Below, one piece after another: positions 51,375 through 59,488 of a stretch of 64,000 nucleotides of DNA. This DNA comes from an uncultured Flavobacterium sp. (lineage in GTDB: Bacteria > Bacteroidota > Bacteroidia > Flavobacteriales > Flavobacteriaceae). The notes below the pieces were generated by a model. It did no database searches. It was not told the DNA's origin and saw only the letters and a list, made by a program, of their open reading frames with translations. Location of the stretch: positions 558,001 through 622,000 of the forward strand of contig NZ_OX638201.1 in the NCBI RefSeq assembly GCF_951805225.1. Reading direction: 5' to 3'. Both the position numbers and the translations under genes were made by a program. Position 1 is the stretch's first letter, and the number at the start of each line of letters is the position of its first letter.

Positions 51375-51568
51375 TATTTATGTTTCGTTAGACGATAATT
51401 GTTAATATTTCAACTTTGTCAAAGTTTAAAACTTTGACAAAGTTCTTTACGTAAAGCTTTGCGATCTTTGTGTTTTTCAACTCAATCAAAAGCAATAAAA
51501 CTTTGCGAGCCTTGCGGTTAATTAAGTTCATCAAGAAAAAGCTTGTATTTCATTATTTATATTTCGTT
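51349..51568. repeat. composite repeat flanked by a 41-bp direct duplication
   Basis: A 41-bp segment covering the first codons of the cREC gene and its upstream bases (51349-51389) recurs at 51528-51568 with one difference. Between the copies lie a CTTTGTCAAAG palindrome (51414-51442) and the trailing words TTTGCGATCTTTGTG, TTCAACTCAATCAAAA and CTTTGCGAGCCTTGCGG. Confidence 0.8.
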
Positions 51569-51579
51569 TGATGGAATTG

Positions 51580-52068
51580 TTAATCAACGTATTTTTTTAC
51601 GTTATCGAGTTGTTCAATATTTCCCTTAAAATTTAAAGTAATTTCAATTTTGGCAGTCACAATAACTTTTTGCGAAGAATGGAAACAAATTTTATTTCCA
51701 CGGAATTCTTTTTTTTCGATAAAATAAACTCTTTCTACTCCGGGTTGTTTTCTATTGTTTTCGGTTTTAGAAATCTGAATTATAGATTGGTTTTGAGTGA
51801 TTAAACCATTTAAAATAGAGTTTCTCAACAATATTAATAATGCATCATCAAGGAGAATTATATTAGAAGTGTAATCTTTCCAGCTAAAAGAAGTCTTAGT
51901 TTTACTGTAAATTTCGGTTGGAATATTTTTAATTTCGATAAAATCTTTACCGCCAATTTGATTAAAAAGAAGTTTGCGTCGGCTTTTATAATATAAGTGT
52001 ATCAGGTATCTACTAAAAATTAGAAATGAAAACATGAAAAGAATAGTTGTAATTATGCTTGAAATCAT
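51580..52068 (-). CDS. hypothetical protein with N-terminal membrane anchor
   Basis: 162 residues. One N-terminal membrane helix (ISSIITTILFMFSFLIFSRYLI) is followed by a basic stretch (YYKSRRK) and a soluble mixed domain (SFSWKDYTSNIILLDDALLILL, GVERVYFIEKKEFRGNKICFHSSQKVIVTAKIEITL). Unrecognised. Topology suggests a small cytoplasm-facing membrane-attached protein. It is in the orphan run. Confidence 0.6.
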   Translation of the reverse strand: MISSIITTILFMFSFLIFSRYLIHLYYKSRRKLLFNQIGGKDFIEIKNIPTEIYSKTKTSFSWKDYTSNIILLDDALLILLRNSILNGLITQNQSIIQISKTENNRKQPGVERVYFIEKKEFRGNKICFHSSQKVIVTAKIEITLNFKGNIEQLDNVKKYVD

Positions 52069-52123
52069 TTTTAATTTATGGTATTATTGAGCGTTATTTA
52101 CCTGATTATTTGCTGTTAATTTT

Positions 52124-52618
52124 TTATTTAAATTTATCAAGAGTATCATCAACTAAATGTTGGACTTCTAAAAAGTTATTAGCAAGTTTTAAAACTTCTT
52201 CCTGCAGATTTTCTAAGTCAAATTTTATCCAGCCTTCCATTAAAGTCAAAGGACCATGATTTACGCTAACATTTTGCCAGTTGTTTTCATAATCTTTAAA
52301 ACTTTCTCTAAATACCTCAGCAAATTTTCGGCTTTGTATTTTATAACCGCTGAGTTTTCTAAGTTTTAAAGCATGAATATTGTACATGATTTTTTGCTTT
52401 TGCAAAGTCGAATCATTTACCCAAACCGAAAAGAAAATTCGTGATTCGGCAGTTAATGGTTCCTGAGAATTACTTGCCCAAGACTTTTTATACAGTTTTA
52501 TAAAAACAGAATCCAAATAAACCCCAATTGAAACTTCAATTGATTTTGTACTCAATAATTTTGAATCAAGCTGATCAACTATTTTTTGAAAATTTTCAAG
52601 ATAAAAAGAAGTATCCAT
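52124..52618 (-). CDS. hypothetical cytoplasmic protein
   Basis: 164 residues, no signal or membrane helix. It reads YLENFQKIVDQLDSKLLSTKSIEVSIGVYLDSVFIKLYKKSW, a central beta region (SRIFFSVWVNDSTLQKQKIMYNIHALKLRKL), and helical ends (ENLQEEVLKLANNFLEVQHLVDDTLDKF). Not recognised. It lies 26 bp downstream of the 482-residue orphan and is probably expressed with it. Confidence 0.6.
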   Translation of the reverse strand: MDTSFYLENFQKIVDQLDSKLLSTKSIEVSIGVYLDSVFIKLYKKSWASNSQEPLTAESRIFFSVWVNDSTLQKQKIMYNIHALKLRKLSGYKIQSRKFAEVFRESFKDYENNWQNVSVNHGPLTLMEGWIKFDLENLQEEVLKLANNFLEVQHLVDDTLDKFK

Positions 52619-52644
52619 AACTAACTAGAAATTAAACCTGATTT

Positions 52645-54093
52645 TTATTCCTTAATTTGTCCTTGCAATTGAAATAATCCTGTTAATTGCATTCCAATTG
52701 TAAGATTTTCAAAATTCATATTTTGTTTATTTACAAACATTTCAATTGTAAAGAAATCAGGATAATCTTCGTTAGTTATTAGTCTTACTTTCAAAATAAA
52801 ACCTTCATATTTTCTATTATCCATTACCTCAATTTCTCTAAAGTCTTCGAGTACACCTATAAAATCGAAACAACCAAATTCAGACAGTTCCTTATTGGGC
52901 ATATACATCGTGAAGTTTTCGCTAAAATTTGGACCATCCGGAGTATTTGATTCTGAAATAATAGAAATCTCTAAATGATAAATTAGCCCGCTCAACTCAA
53001 TGTTTAGTTTTTTATTGGTTTTGTATTTTTCTTTATTTAGAGCGTAATCTGTCGCAAAATAAGTCAGTCCAAAAGTATCTCTTCCATTTCCTGTGATAAC
53101 CGCTTCAAGATTATTTATATTTTCCCATTCGTTAATTTGCTTATTTTCAACATCTATAAAAATATCAGTTTTAAGTAAAGGATACGTTGTACGGGTTTCA
53201 TCATTAGTTGTTTTGACACCTCTAAAGATAATATTGTCGAAGTTAATCTCTGAAATTAAAACCTCATCGTTTGATTTTACTGTTTCCTGAATAAAAACAT
53301 ACGCAGCATTATGAATAAGGAAATTTTTACCGTCTTCCTCGCTTAATCGGTCAAAACCAAAAATTCCTGCCCACATATCGCCAACATTTCCATTATTGAC
53401 TTTTTTTATTTTTAAACCAATTTCATTTTCAGTAATTGGTGATTCGATCGTTACTCTCTCTTGAAAATAATCTTTATCTTCTTTTAATTGCGTATTTAAA
53501 ATGAAGTTATTTTGTTCTGGCGAAAAACCGGAAATACCTTGAAAAACAATATGATCATCTTCAAATGAATATCTCAAACCTAGAAATCCACTCAAATCTG
53601 ATGTTTTATATTTTATAGAAATTGCATTAAAGTCACCATTTTTCTTCGCAATTTCATGGTCATTATTATCCTTAAACCTGGAATGGTAATAGATGGTATA
53701 AGATTTTATTGTTTTTTCGCTGAGTCTTTTTTCAAATTCAATTTCCATATCCGAAATCACTTCTTCAATTGAACGATTGTAGCTCATATCTTTTGCGATA
53801 TAGAGATAACCTATTATTTGGCCATCTGTTTTTTCATAAGCTGCAATTGGAGAATAATTATTCTGTATTTGCATTCCCATAAACCGAACGATATATTCAC
53901 TGTAAATTTTGATAAAATCAAAGATTTTATCGGAGTTTTCGATACTTACATTATTTAGTTTCTCAGCATATATTTCATTCAGAGACTTTCCGCTGTGTTT
54001 AATTGTAGAAACTGGATTTTCTTCAGTCTCAAGTATTTTATTATCAATTATTTCAGCTTTTTTATTTTTCTTTAAGAAGTCAAAAATCCCCAT
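52645..54093 (-). CDS. hypothetical protein, 482 residues
   Basis: Not recognised. The protein begins MGIFDFLKKNKKAE, a short amphipathic/basic start common in cytoplasmic Bacteroidetes proteins, then has a linker. It is strand-rich and acidic (SGFLGLRYSFEDDHIVFQGISGFSPEQNNF, WAGIFGFDRLSEEDGKNFLIHNAAYVFIQE). The last ~130 residues look like a separate beta domain (LSGLIYHLEISIISE, FEGFILKVRLITNEDYPDFFTIEMF). No catalytic motif or membrane segment. It heads the orphan run; repeats fill the 310 bp upstream. Confidence 0.65.
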   Translation of the reverse strand: MGIFDFLKKNKKAEIIDNKILETEENPVSTIKHSGKSLNEIYAEKLNNVSIENSDKIFDFIKIYSEYIVRFMGMQIQNNYSPIAAYEKTDGQIIGYLYIAKDMSYNRSIEEVISDMEIEFEKRLSEKTIKSYTIYYHSRFKDNNDHEIAKKNGDFNAISIKYKTSDLSGFLGLRYSFEDDHIVFQGISGFSPEQNNFILNTQLKEDKDYFQERVTIESPITENEIGLKIKKVNNGNVGDMWAGIFGFDRLSEEDGKNFLIHNAAYVFIQETVKSNDEVLISEINFDNIIFRGVKTTNDETRTTYPLLKTDIFIDVENKQINEWENINNLEAVITGNGRDTFGLTYFATDYALNKEKYKTNKKLNIELSGLIYHLEISIISESNTPDGPNFSENFTMYMPNKELSEFGCFDFIGVLEDFREIEVMDNRKYEGFILKVRLITNEDYPDFFTIEMFVNKQNMNFENLTIGMQLTGLFQLQGQIKE

Positions 54094-54158
54094 TTTAGTA
54101 TGTTTTAATTAGTGATAGTTTTTCTGAATGTAATTAACTATTTCGTTGCGTTATCGAT

Positions 54159-54218
54159 CTTTGTCAAAGTTCAAAACTTTGACAAAGATTTTACCGTACA
54201 GCTTTGCGATTAATTACG
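54159..54218. repeat. CTTTGTCAAAG palindrome copy
   Basis: CTTTGTCAAAG-TTCAAAA-CTTTGACAAAG at 54159-54187, then TACAGCTTTGCGATTAATTA. Confidence 0.75.
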
Positions 54219-54285
54219 TTTTCAAATGTAAATGATTTAACTAACACAATATTACGTGAAGACGTAAAGGAATAGTAAACTTAAT

Positions 54286-54396
54286 CTTTGTCAAAGTTCA
54301 AAACTTTGACAAAGATCTAGACGTATAGCTTTGCGATCTTAGCGTTTTTCAACTCAATCAAAATAAAAAAACTTAGCGAACTTTGCGGTTAAATTA
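54286..54396. repeat. full-length CTTTGTCAAAG composite repeat
   Basis: Palindrome at 54286-54314, then AGCTTTGCGATCTTAGCG, TTCAACTCAATCAAAA and ACTTTGCGGTTAAAT, the same order as at 51414-51525. The two copies at 54159 and 54286 fill the gap between the M14 and 482-residue genes. Confidence 0.8.
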
Positions 54397-54403
54397 TTCC
54401 TAT

Positions 54404-56131
54404 TTACAAAACACGATAAATAGGATATTGCAAATGCGCCTTTTCATAATAAACCGAATGTTTGTAAATCCAATCTAATTGTGCTGGAGCATTTTTAGCA
54501 AATTCAGCATCAGATTGTTTTTTTGATTCTAATTCGGCTGTTAAAGTTGGATTTTCTTTAAGAAGTTTTGCGGCTGTATCTTCAAAAATATACTCAGAAT
54601 AATGCTCTTTTTGCTGTAAAATAGGATCGAAGAAATTCCAGTTAAAGAAAGAATCAACACCTTCAGGTTCAAAAGCTTCAACTAAGTATTTTACTCCTTT
54701 TTGATTTGTTGAAACCAGATAATCACCTTTGGCAAAAGCCAATTTTACAATTTTAGAATTTATATTGGTATTATAATGCAAATAATGTCCTTCGTAAGCA
54801 TTTGGAACTGTTTTGTAATCACGGATTTTATAGCTTTCAACTTCGATAATAGTATCATTTTTAAGTTGAGAATAAGCGATGTTATTATTCTTCAAAAGGT
54901 CAATAATATTCCAATAACCACGCGGAATGATATAAGCGGACGGAATAACAACCTCTTTTTGCGATTTGAATTCTTTGATATAAGGAACGTCTTTTTTATA
55001 CGGTTTGCTTCGGTCATAATACAAACGGTTTCCTGTCGTGGCGTCGCTTTTTTTGTATCCGGCTTCATATCCAAGAAATGTAAATTTAGTAGCTTTTGTG
55101 CTGTCCAATTCCCATTTTAAAGTATAAGACTTTTTAGGCTGATATTGTTCCAGATTTTTAACTCGAAGTTCTTTGATTTTCTGATAATTAGCGTCCGTAA
55201 AATCCAAAGTCGATTTTGTGTATTCGTAAGTCATTTTTACACGTTCGGCATATTTTTTTAGCATATGGGTTTCAACCACAAAACCAATCGTGTTAAACAA
55301 CGAAGTATATCCTGTTGTATATCTTGGACTGTCTACAAATTGCCCAAAACCTTTGTCTGGAGTATCTTTAAAAGAATCTACATAAGGCGTAGTTTCGATT
55401 TTCTTTTGTTGTAAATCTTTGACCAAAGCCGGCATCATTTCGGTATTCATAAAATCTCCCAAAACGGTTCCTAATTTATTATGTTGTGTCATAATATACG
55501 TCAGTTTGTATTGATAATCAGATCCGTTACTAACGTGATTGTCAATAAAAACATCAGGATTTATTTTCTGAAAAATCTCGACAAAACTCTTTGTATTTCG
55601 AGTGTCCGATTTCATCAAATCGCGATTCAAATCATAATTTCTGGCATTTCCTCTAAAACCGTAAACTTCCGGACCATCCTGATTTGCTCTCGTAGTCGAA
55701 TTTCGATTTAAAGCTCCGCCAATATTGTAAACCGGAATAGTTACTAAAACGGTGTTTTTTGGCACTTTTAGTTTTCCAATTGCGAGATCTCTGTAGAATT
55801 GCATTGTAGCGTCGATTCCGTCAGGCTCTCCGGCGTGGATTCCGTTATTGATAAAAAGTACTGCTTTATTTTTCTGAATTTTATCGAAATCAAACTCCTT
55901 TTCGGGATTATAAACCACCATATGCAAAGGTTCACCGGAATCTGTTAAACCCATTTCCTTGATTTGAATCGTCGGAAAATCATTGGCTAAAAGTTTATAA
56001 TACTTGATAGTTTCTTCATACGAAGCGGATTGGTTTCCGTTTCCTTTTTCAAAAAAAGTATCGTATTTTTTATTGTTTTGAGCGAAAAGGGTTATCGTAA
56101 AAAGTGAAATGACAATTGTGAAAAGTCTCAT
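54404..56131 (-). CDS. secreted M14 family zinc carboxypeptidase
   Basis: A 575-residue exported metallocarboxypeptidase (signal peptide to about TLFAQ, residue 18). Zinc ligands H99 and E102 (NNGIHAGEPDG) and H199 (FIDNHVSNG); substrate Arg in NYDLNRD (about 170); catalytic Glu288 in FVVETHML. The first ~320 residues form the peptidase; the remaining ~250 are a less familiar C-terminal domain. It probably trims C-terminal residues or cell-wall peptides outside the cytoplasm. It is a single gene between repeat-filled gaps. Confidence 0.92.
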   Translation of the reverse strand: MRLFTIVISLFTITLFAQNNKKYDTFFEKGNGNQSASYEETIKYYKLLANDFPTIQIKEMGLTDSGEPLHMVVYNPEKEFDFDKIQKNKAVLFINNGIHAGEPDGIDATMQFYRDLAIGKLKVPKNTVLVTIPVYNIGGALNRNSTTRANQDGPEVYGFRGNARNYDLNRDLMKSDTRNTKSFVEIFQKINPDVFIDNHVSNGSDYQYKLTYIMTQHNKLGTVLGDFMNTEMMPALVKDLQQKKIETTPYVDSFKDTPDKGFGQFVDSPRYTTGYTSLFNTIGFVVETHMLKKYAERVKMTYEYTKSTLDFTDANYQKIKELRVKNLEQYQPKKSYTLKWELDSTKATKFTFLGYEAGYKKSDATTGNRLYYDRSKPYKKDVPYIKEFKSQKEVVIPSAYIIPRGYWNIIDLLKNNNIAYSQLKNDTIIEVESYKIRDYKTVPNAYEGHYLHYNTNINSKIVKLAFAKGDYLVSTNQKGVKYLVEAFEPEGVDSFFNWNFFDPILQQKEHYSEYIFEDTAAKLLKENPTLTAELESKKQSDAEFAKNAPAQLDWIYKHSVYYEKAHLQYPIYRVL

Positions 56132-56210
56132 GGTTTGGGTTTTTTAATAGAAGAATCAAATATAGAAAATTTAGTTACAGCTTGAAATGCGATAATACTT
56201 TGTGCGTAGA

Positions 56211-56332
56211 TTTTACCGCAAAGGGGCAAAGTTTTTTTGCTGTTGATTGTGCTTATAAACGCAAAGTTCGCAAAGCTTTGTGAATATAGCTTTGCGAACT
56301 TTGCGTAAAAACTTTGCCCCTTTGCGGTAAAA
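56211..56332. repeat. long nested perfect inverted repeat of CGCAAAG words
   Basis: Outer arms 56211-56236 and 56307-56332 are perfectly complementary over 26 bp (starting TTTTACCGCAAAGGGGC). Inner arms 56259-56277 and 56288-56306 are perfectly complementary over 19 bp. It is the best-preserved member of the family and occupies the 263-bp gap between the M14 and MocR genes. Confidence 0.9.
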
Positions 56333-56394
56333 ATTCAAAGTTGCTCTACTCGCATTTCAACTTCAAACAAAGAAAACCTAAAACAAATTATCCA

Positions 56395-57807
56395 TCACAA
56401 ATATTTACCAAGTTCAATAATTCCTTCTTCGATTTGTTTTTCAGTCAGAGAAGCATAACCAAGTCTGAATCCTGATATTGGTTGATTAAAACTAAATTTT
56501 TCCGGTGTCATTATCTTTATTCCTTTTAGGAGAAGTTTATCGGCAATTTCAAAAATATCTATATCTGAATTTGGAACAATCCAAAAAGCCAAACCGCCTT
56601 CAGGTTTTATAAAAGTGGTTTTGTCTTTTAGATATTTAGTACAAATTGTTTCAAAATAATCTCGTTTGGCTTTATAAATAAGCGTCGTTCTTTTGAGATG
56701 TCTTTTTATTTCGCCTTCGTTTATGAGTTGCAAAACGGCTTCTTCCATAATATTGTCGCCTTGTACATCGATCATTTTTCTGTGTTTACCAACTTTCAAA
56801 ATAGTTTCGGAATTACTGACCAAATATCCAATTCGTAAAGCTGGCGCAACGATTTTGCTTAAAGTTCCAATATAAACAGTGTTCTTGGCATTGCTGTAAC
56901 TCGAAATAGGTAAAATTGGTCGTTGCCCAAAATGAAATTCATTATCATAATCATCTTCAATAATCGTGAAACCATATTGATTGGACAATTCTATAAGTTT
57001 CAATCTTCTTTTTAAACTGAGTGTGACAGTCGTTGGAAATTGATGATGCGGCGTTACATAAATGGCTTTTATATTATTGAATTTCTTCAAATATTCCTCA
57101 ACTTCATCTATCAACAAACCATCTTTATCAACATTTACAGGAAGTAATTTTGCGCCTGCATTTTCAAAAGTTTCCCAAGCCGGTTTATATCCAGGATTTT
57201 CAATCATTACATAATCGCCTTTCGATAATAAACAACTTGCGGTCAAATACATTGCCATTTGACTCCCGCGTGTAATGCAAATTTCGTCTGGAGTAATATT
57301 CATTCCTCTTTTAAAATTCAGCATTTGAACAATGGCTTTTCTGAATTCCAAATTTCCAAATTCAGTACTATAACCCATAATTTGCCAACGTGATTTCCGA
57401 TTAAAAATCTGTCTGTAAGCTCTTGCCAATTCATTCATAGGAGCAATTCGGCTGTCTGGAATTCCGTCATCAAAAACAATTAATGGTTTTGGTTCTTCTT
57501 TGGTATTATTTGTTTTTTGTTGCTGTTTTATGCTTTTTGTGGCAATTGGTAAAATGTCGGCTACGAAAGTTCCTTTTCTTTCCATTGTTATTAGCCAACC
57601 TTCGGCGATGAGAACATCGAGCGCTTCAATAACGGTGTTTCGATTTACTTTTAATAATTCTGCAAGTTGTCGGCTTCCGGGCAAAGCGTTTCCGCTGTTG
57701 AGCATTCCGGTTTTGATAGCGTCAATAATGGCGTCAGCAATTTGCAGATAAATTGCTTTATCAGAATTGGTATTTAATTGAATCTCTAATTTCCAAGGTC
57801 TTAACAT
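56395..57807 (-). CDS. MocR/PdxR-type regulator (GntR helix-turn-helix fused to aminotransferase domain)
   Basis: A 470-residue PLP-dependent transcription factor. The winged helix-turn-helix covers about residues 15-85 (YLQIADAIIDAIKTGMLNSGNALPGSRQLAELLKVNRNTVIEAL), followed by a Lys/Gln linker and a fold-type I aminotransferase domain with PLP lysine K318 (GTLSKIVAP), EDDYDNEF and GYKPAWETF. MocR proteins sense amino compounds through the PLP domain. It is divergent from the cupin-DapA pair across 100 bp that hold overlapping promoters and an inverted TGGACTA/TAGTCCA site, so it probably controls that pair and itself. PdxR itself is less likely as no PLP-synthesis genes adjoin. Confidence 0.92.
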   Translation of the reverse strand: MLRPWKLEIQLNTNSDKAIYLQIADAIIDAIKTGMLNSGNALPGSRQLAELLKVNRNTVIEALDVLIAEGWLITMERKGTFVADILPIATKSIKQQQKTNNTKEEPKPLIVFDDGIPDSRIAPMNELARAYRQIFNRKSRWQIMGYSTEFGNLEFRKAIVQMLNFKRGMNITPDEICITRGSQMAMYLTASCLLSKGDYVMIENPGYKPAWETFENAGAKLLPVNVDKDGLLIDEVEEYLKKFNNIKAIYVTPHHQFPTTVTLSLKRRLKLIELSNQYGFTIIEDDYDNEFHFGQRPILPISSYSNAKNTVYIGTLSKIVAPALRIGYLVSNSETILKVGKHRKMIDVQGDNIMEEAVLQLINEGEIKRHLKRTTLIYKAKRDYFETICTKYLKDKTTFIKPEGGLAFWIVPNSDIDIFEIADKLLLKGIKIMTPEKFSFNQPISGFRLGYASLTEKQIEEGIIELGKYL

Positions 57808-57808
57808 C

Positions 57809-57852
57809 TGGACTATTTATTTATATGAAAACTGTGTTAGTTGAGTAGTCCA
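57809..57852. promoter_or_regulatory. TGGACTA...TAGTCCA inverted repeat, candidate MocR operator
   Basis: TGGACTA at 57809-57815 and its complement TAGTCCA at 57846-57852, 37 bp from start to start. The right half lies in the spacer of the cupin promoter and touches the MocR -7 box; the left half lies at the MocR start codon. Confidence 0.55.
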
Positions 57853-57869
57853 AAGTTAAAATAATTTTG
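57841..57869 (+). promoter_or_regulatory. promoter of the cupin-DapA operon
   Basis: TTG (57841-57843), 18 bp, TAATTTTG (57862-57869): perfect consensus, 38 bp before the cupin ATG. Confidence 0.65.
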
Positions 57870-57877
57870 GAGAGCAA
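57851..57877 (-). promoter_or_regulatory. candidate promoter of the MocR gene
   Basis: Minus strand TTG (57877-57875), 16 bp, TAACTTTG (57858-57851). Perfect -7 box, slightly short spacing; it overlaps the divergent promoter. Confidence 0.45.
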
Positions 57878-57907
57878 TACTGCAGAAAATTAAAATTTAT
57901 AAAACTT

Positions 57908-58366
57908 ATGGAAACTAAAAAACAATTTTCATCAAAAGACTTTCATGAAACTTTTGCCCGACCAACTTTTGTAATGCCGGAAAAGCTAATTCACAAAAAT
58001 GTGGAACAAGCCGGAGAACACAATCAATTTTCGACAGAGCGAAAACATCCGGTTTTCTTCGTTGATCTTCCAAGTAAAAATGTGAGTATGACTATTGGCG
58101 GTTTATTACCGGATCAATTGACAAATAAACATCGTCATACTTATGAAACCGTTATTTATGTCATTGAAGGACATGGTTATACCGAAATTGAAGATATAAA
58201 AGTAGAGTGGAAGGCAGGTGACGCAGTTTATATTCCGAGTTGGGCATGGCACAGACATCAGAATTTAAGCAGTTCAGAATCGGCTAAATATATTGCTTGC
58301 GAAAATGCACCTCAGCTTCAAAATTTGGGCGTTGCATTGCGAGAAGAAGAAGGTAGAGATCTTTAA
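57908..58366 (+). CDS. cupin domain protein
   Basis: A 152-residue single-domain cupin. Metal-site motif 1 is KHRHTYETVIYVIEGHG (His pair, then Glu) and motif 2 is GDAVYIPSWAWHRHQN, giving a 3-His/1-Glu type site. Small cupins of this type act as isomerases, dioxygenases or sugar-acid binding proteins; the substrate cannot be told. It is 17 bp upstream of the DapA-family gene and shares its promoter, so the two likely act on one compound, controlled by the divergent MocR regulator. Confidence 0.85.
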   Translation: METKKQFSSKDFHETFARPTFVMPEKLIHKNVEQAGEHNQFSTERKHPVFFVDLPSKNVSMTIGGLLPDQLTNKHRHTYETVIYVIEGHGYTEIEDIKVEWKAGDAVYIPSWAWHRHQNLSSSESAKYIACENAPQLQNLGVALREEEGRDL

Positions 58367-58383
58367 TTTAAACTGGAAACAAA

Positions 58384-59265
58384 ATGAAAAATAACCTATT
58401 TAAAGGCATTATTGCTTATCCTATAACGCCATTTGATAAAGACGAAAAAGTCGATATCGAATTGTACAAAACATTATTAGAAAGATTGATTGTTTCCGGT
58501 TCTCATGCCGTTGCGCCATTAGGAAGTACGGGCGTAATGCCTTATTTAACAGACGAAGAAAAAGAAGCGATAATAATAGCAACAATCGATCAGGTTAAAG
58601 GCAGAGTTCCGGTTTTGGTTGGTGTCTCCAATTTAACAACGGAGAAAACAATTTATCACGCAAAATTTGCAGAAAAAGCGGGTGCAAATGCCGTAATGAT
58701 TATCCCGATGAGTTACTGGAAACTGACTGATGACGAAATTGTAGCACATTTTACTGCTGTTGCCAATCAAATTTCGATTCCTATAATGGCGTATAATAAT
58801 CCTGCAACTGGCGGAGTAGATATGTCGCCGGCTTTATTAAAACGACTTTTGGAAATTCCGAATATAACGATGATCAAAGAAAGTACGGGAGATGTACAAA
58901 GAATGCATTATTTAAGAAGAGAATTGGGCGATGATGTAGCATTTTATAACGGTTCAAATCCGCTGGCATTGGCTGCATTTTCTGCGGGAGCTTCTGGTTG
59001 GTGTACGGCAGCTCCAAATTTAATTCCCAAGCTGAATTTAGATTTATATGACGCAATTCAAAACAATGATTTGGATGAAGCTCAAAAGGTATTTTATAAA
59101 CAATTGAACCTTTTAAAGTTTATCGTAAATAAAGGTTTACCAAGAGCGATTAAAGCCGGTTTAGAAATTCAGGGAATAAAGGGAGGTTTTTTGCGAAGTC
59201 CGTTAAAACCGCTGACAGAATCTGAAATAGCTGAATTTAAATTGATTTTAAAGGAAGTAGAATAA
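58384..59265 (+). CDS. DapA/NanA-superfamily aldolase (not clearly dihydrodipicolinate synthase)
   Basis: A 293-residue class I aldolase of the DHDPS/N-acetylneuraminate lyase superfamily. Schiff-base Lys165 (MIKEST) and Tyr137 (AYNNPATG) are in place. The loop that is GTTGE in true DapA is GSTGV here (48-51), so the usual Glu is Val, and the Arg used by DapA to bind the aspartate semialdehyde carboxylate is not evident. This points to another keto-acid substrate, such as a sugar acid or hydroxyproline-pathway compound. It forms an operon with the cupin. Confidence 0.88.
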   Translation: MKNNLFKGIIAYPITPFDKDEKVDIELYKTLLERLIVSGSHAVAPLGSTGVMPYLTDEEKEAIIIATIDQVKGRVPVLVGVSNLTTEKTIYHAKFAEKAGANAVMIIPMSYWKLTDDEIVAHFTAVANQISIPIMAYNNPATGGVDMSPALLKRLLEIPNITMIKESTGDVQRMHYLRRELGDDVAFYNGSNPLALAAFSAGASGWCTAAPNLIPKLNLDLYDAIQNNDLDEAQKVFYKQLNLLKFIVNKGLPRAIKAGLEIQGIKGGFLRSPLKPLTESEIAEFKLILKEVE

Positions 59266-59282
59266 TAATGTATTGAGGTTTT

Positions 59283-59402
59283 TACCGCAAAGTGCACAAA
59301 GATTTACGCAAAGTTCGCAAAGTATATAAAAATAGCTTTGCGGGCTTTGCGTTTTTCAACACAATCAAAAATAAAAAAACCTTTGCGAGCTTTGCGTTAA
59401 AA
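59283..59402. repeat. CGCAAAG-word repeat upstream of the helicase gene
   Basis: TACCGCAAAGTGCACAAAG, TTTACGCAAAGTTCGCAAAG, then complementary AGCTTTGCGGGCTTTGCG, the word TTCAACACAATCAAAA and CTTTGCGAGCTTTGCG. It shares words with both the CGCAAAG and CTTTGTCAAAG families. A CCTGAAACAAACAAAACCTG repeat follows (59436-59458). Confidence 0.75.
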
Positions 59403-59454
59403 TGTCAAAGTTGCTCTATTCTCATTTCAACGTGAAACCTGAAACAAACAAAAC

Positions 59455-59484
59455 CTGAAACAATCAGTATTTTGACTACTTTTG
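59455..59484 (+). promoter_or_regulatory. promoter of the DbpA-like helicase gene
   Basis: CTG (59455-59457, one mismatch to TTG), 19 bp, TACTTTTG (59477-59484), then four bases to the ATG. The -35 part lies in an interspersed repeat word (AAACCTGAAAC). Confidence 0.5.
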
Positions 59485-59488
59485 CAAA

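Noticed and set aside
47180..54396. CRISPR array made of the repeated CTTTGTCAAAG units
   Set aside because: The copies are hundreds to thousands of bases apart, are palindromic with long tails, lack uniform spacers, and no cas gene is present.
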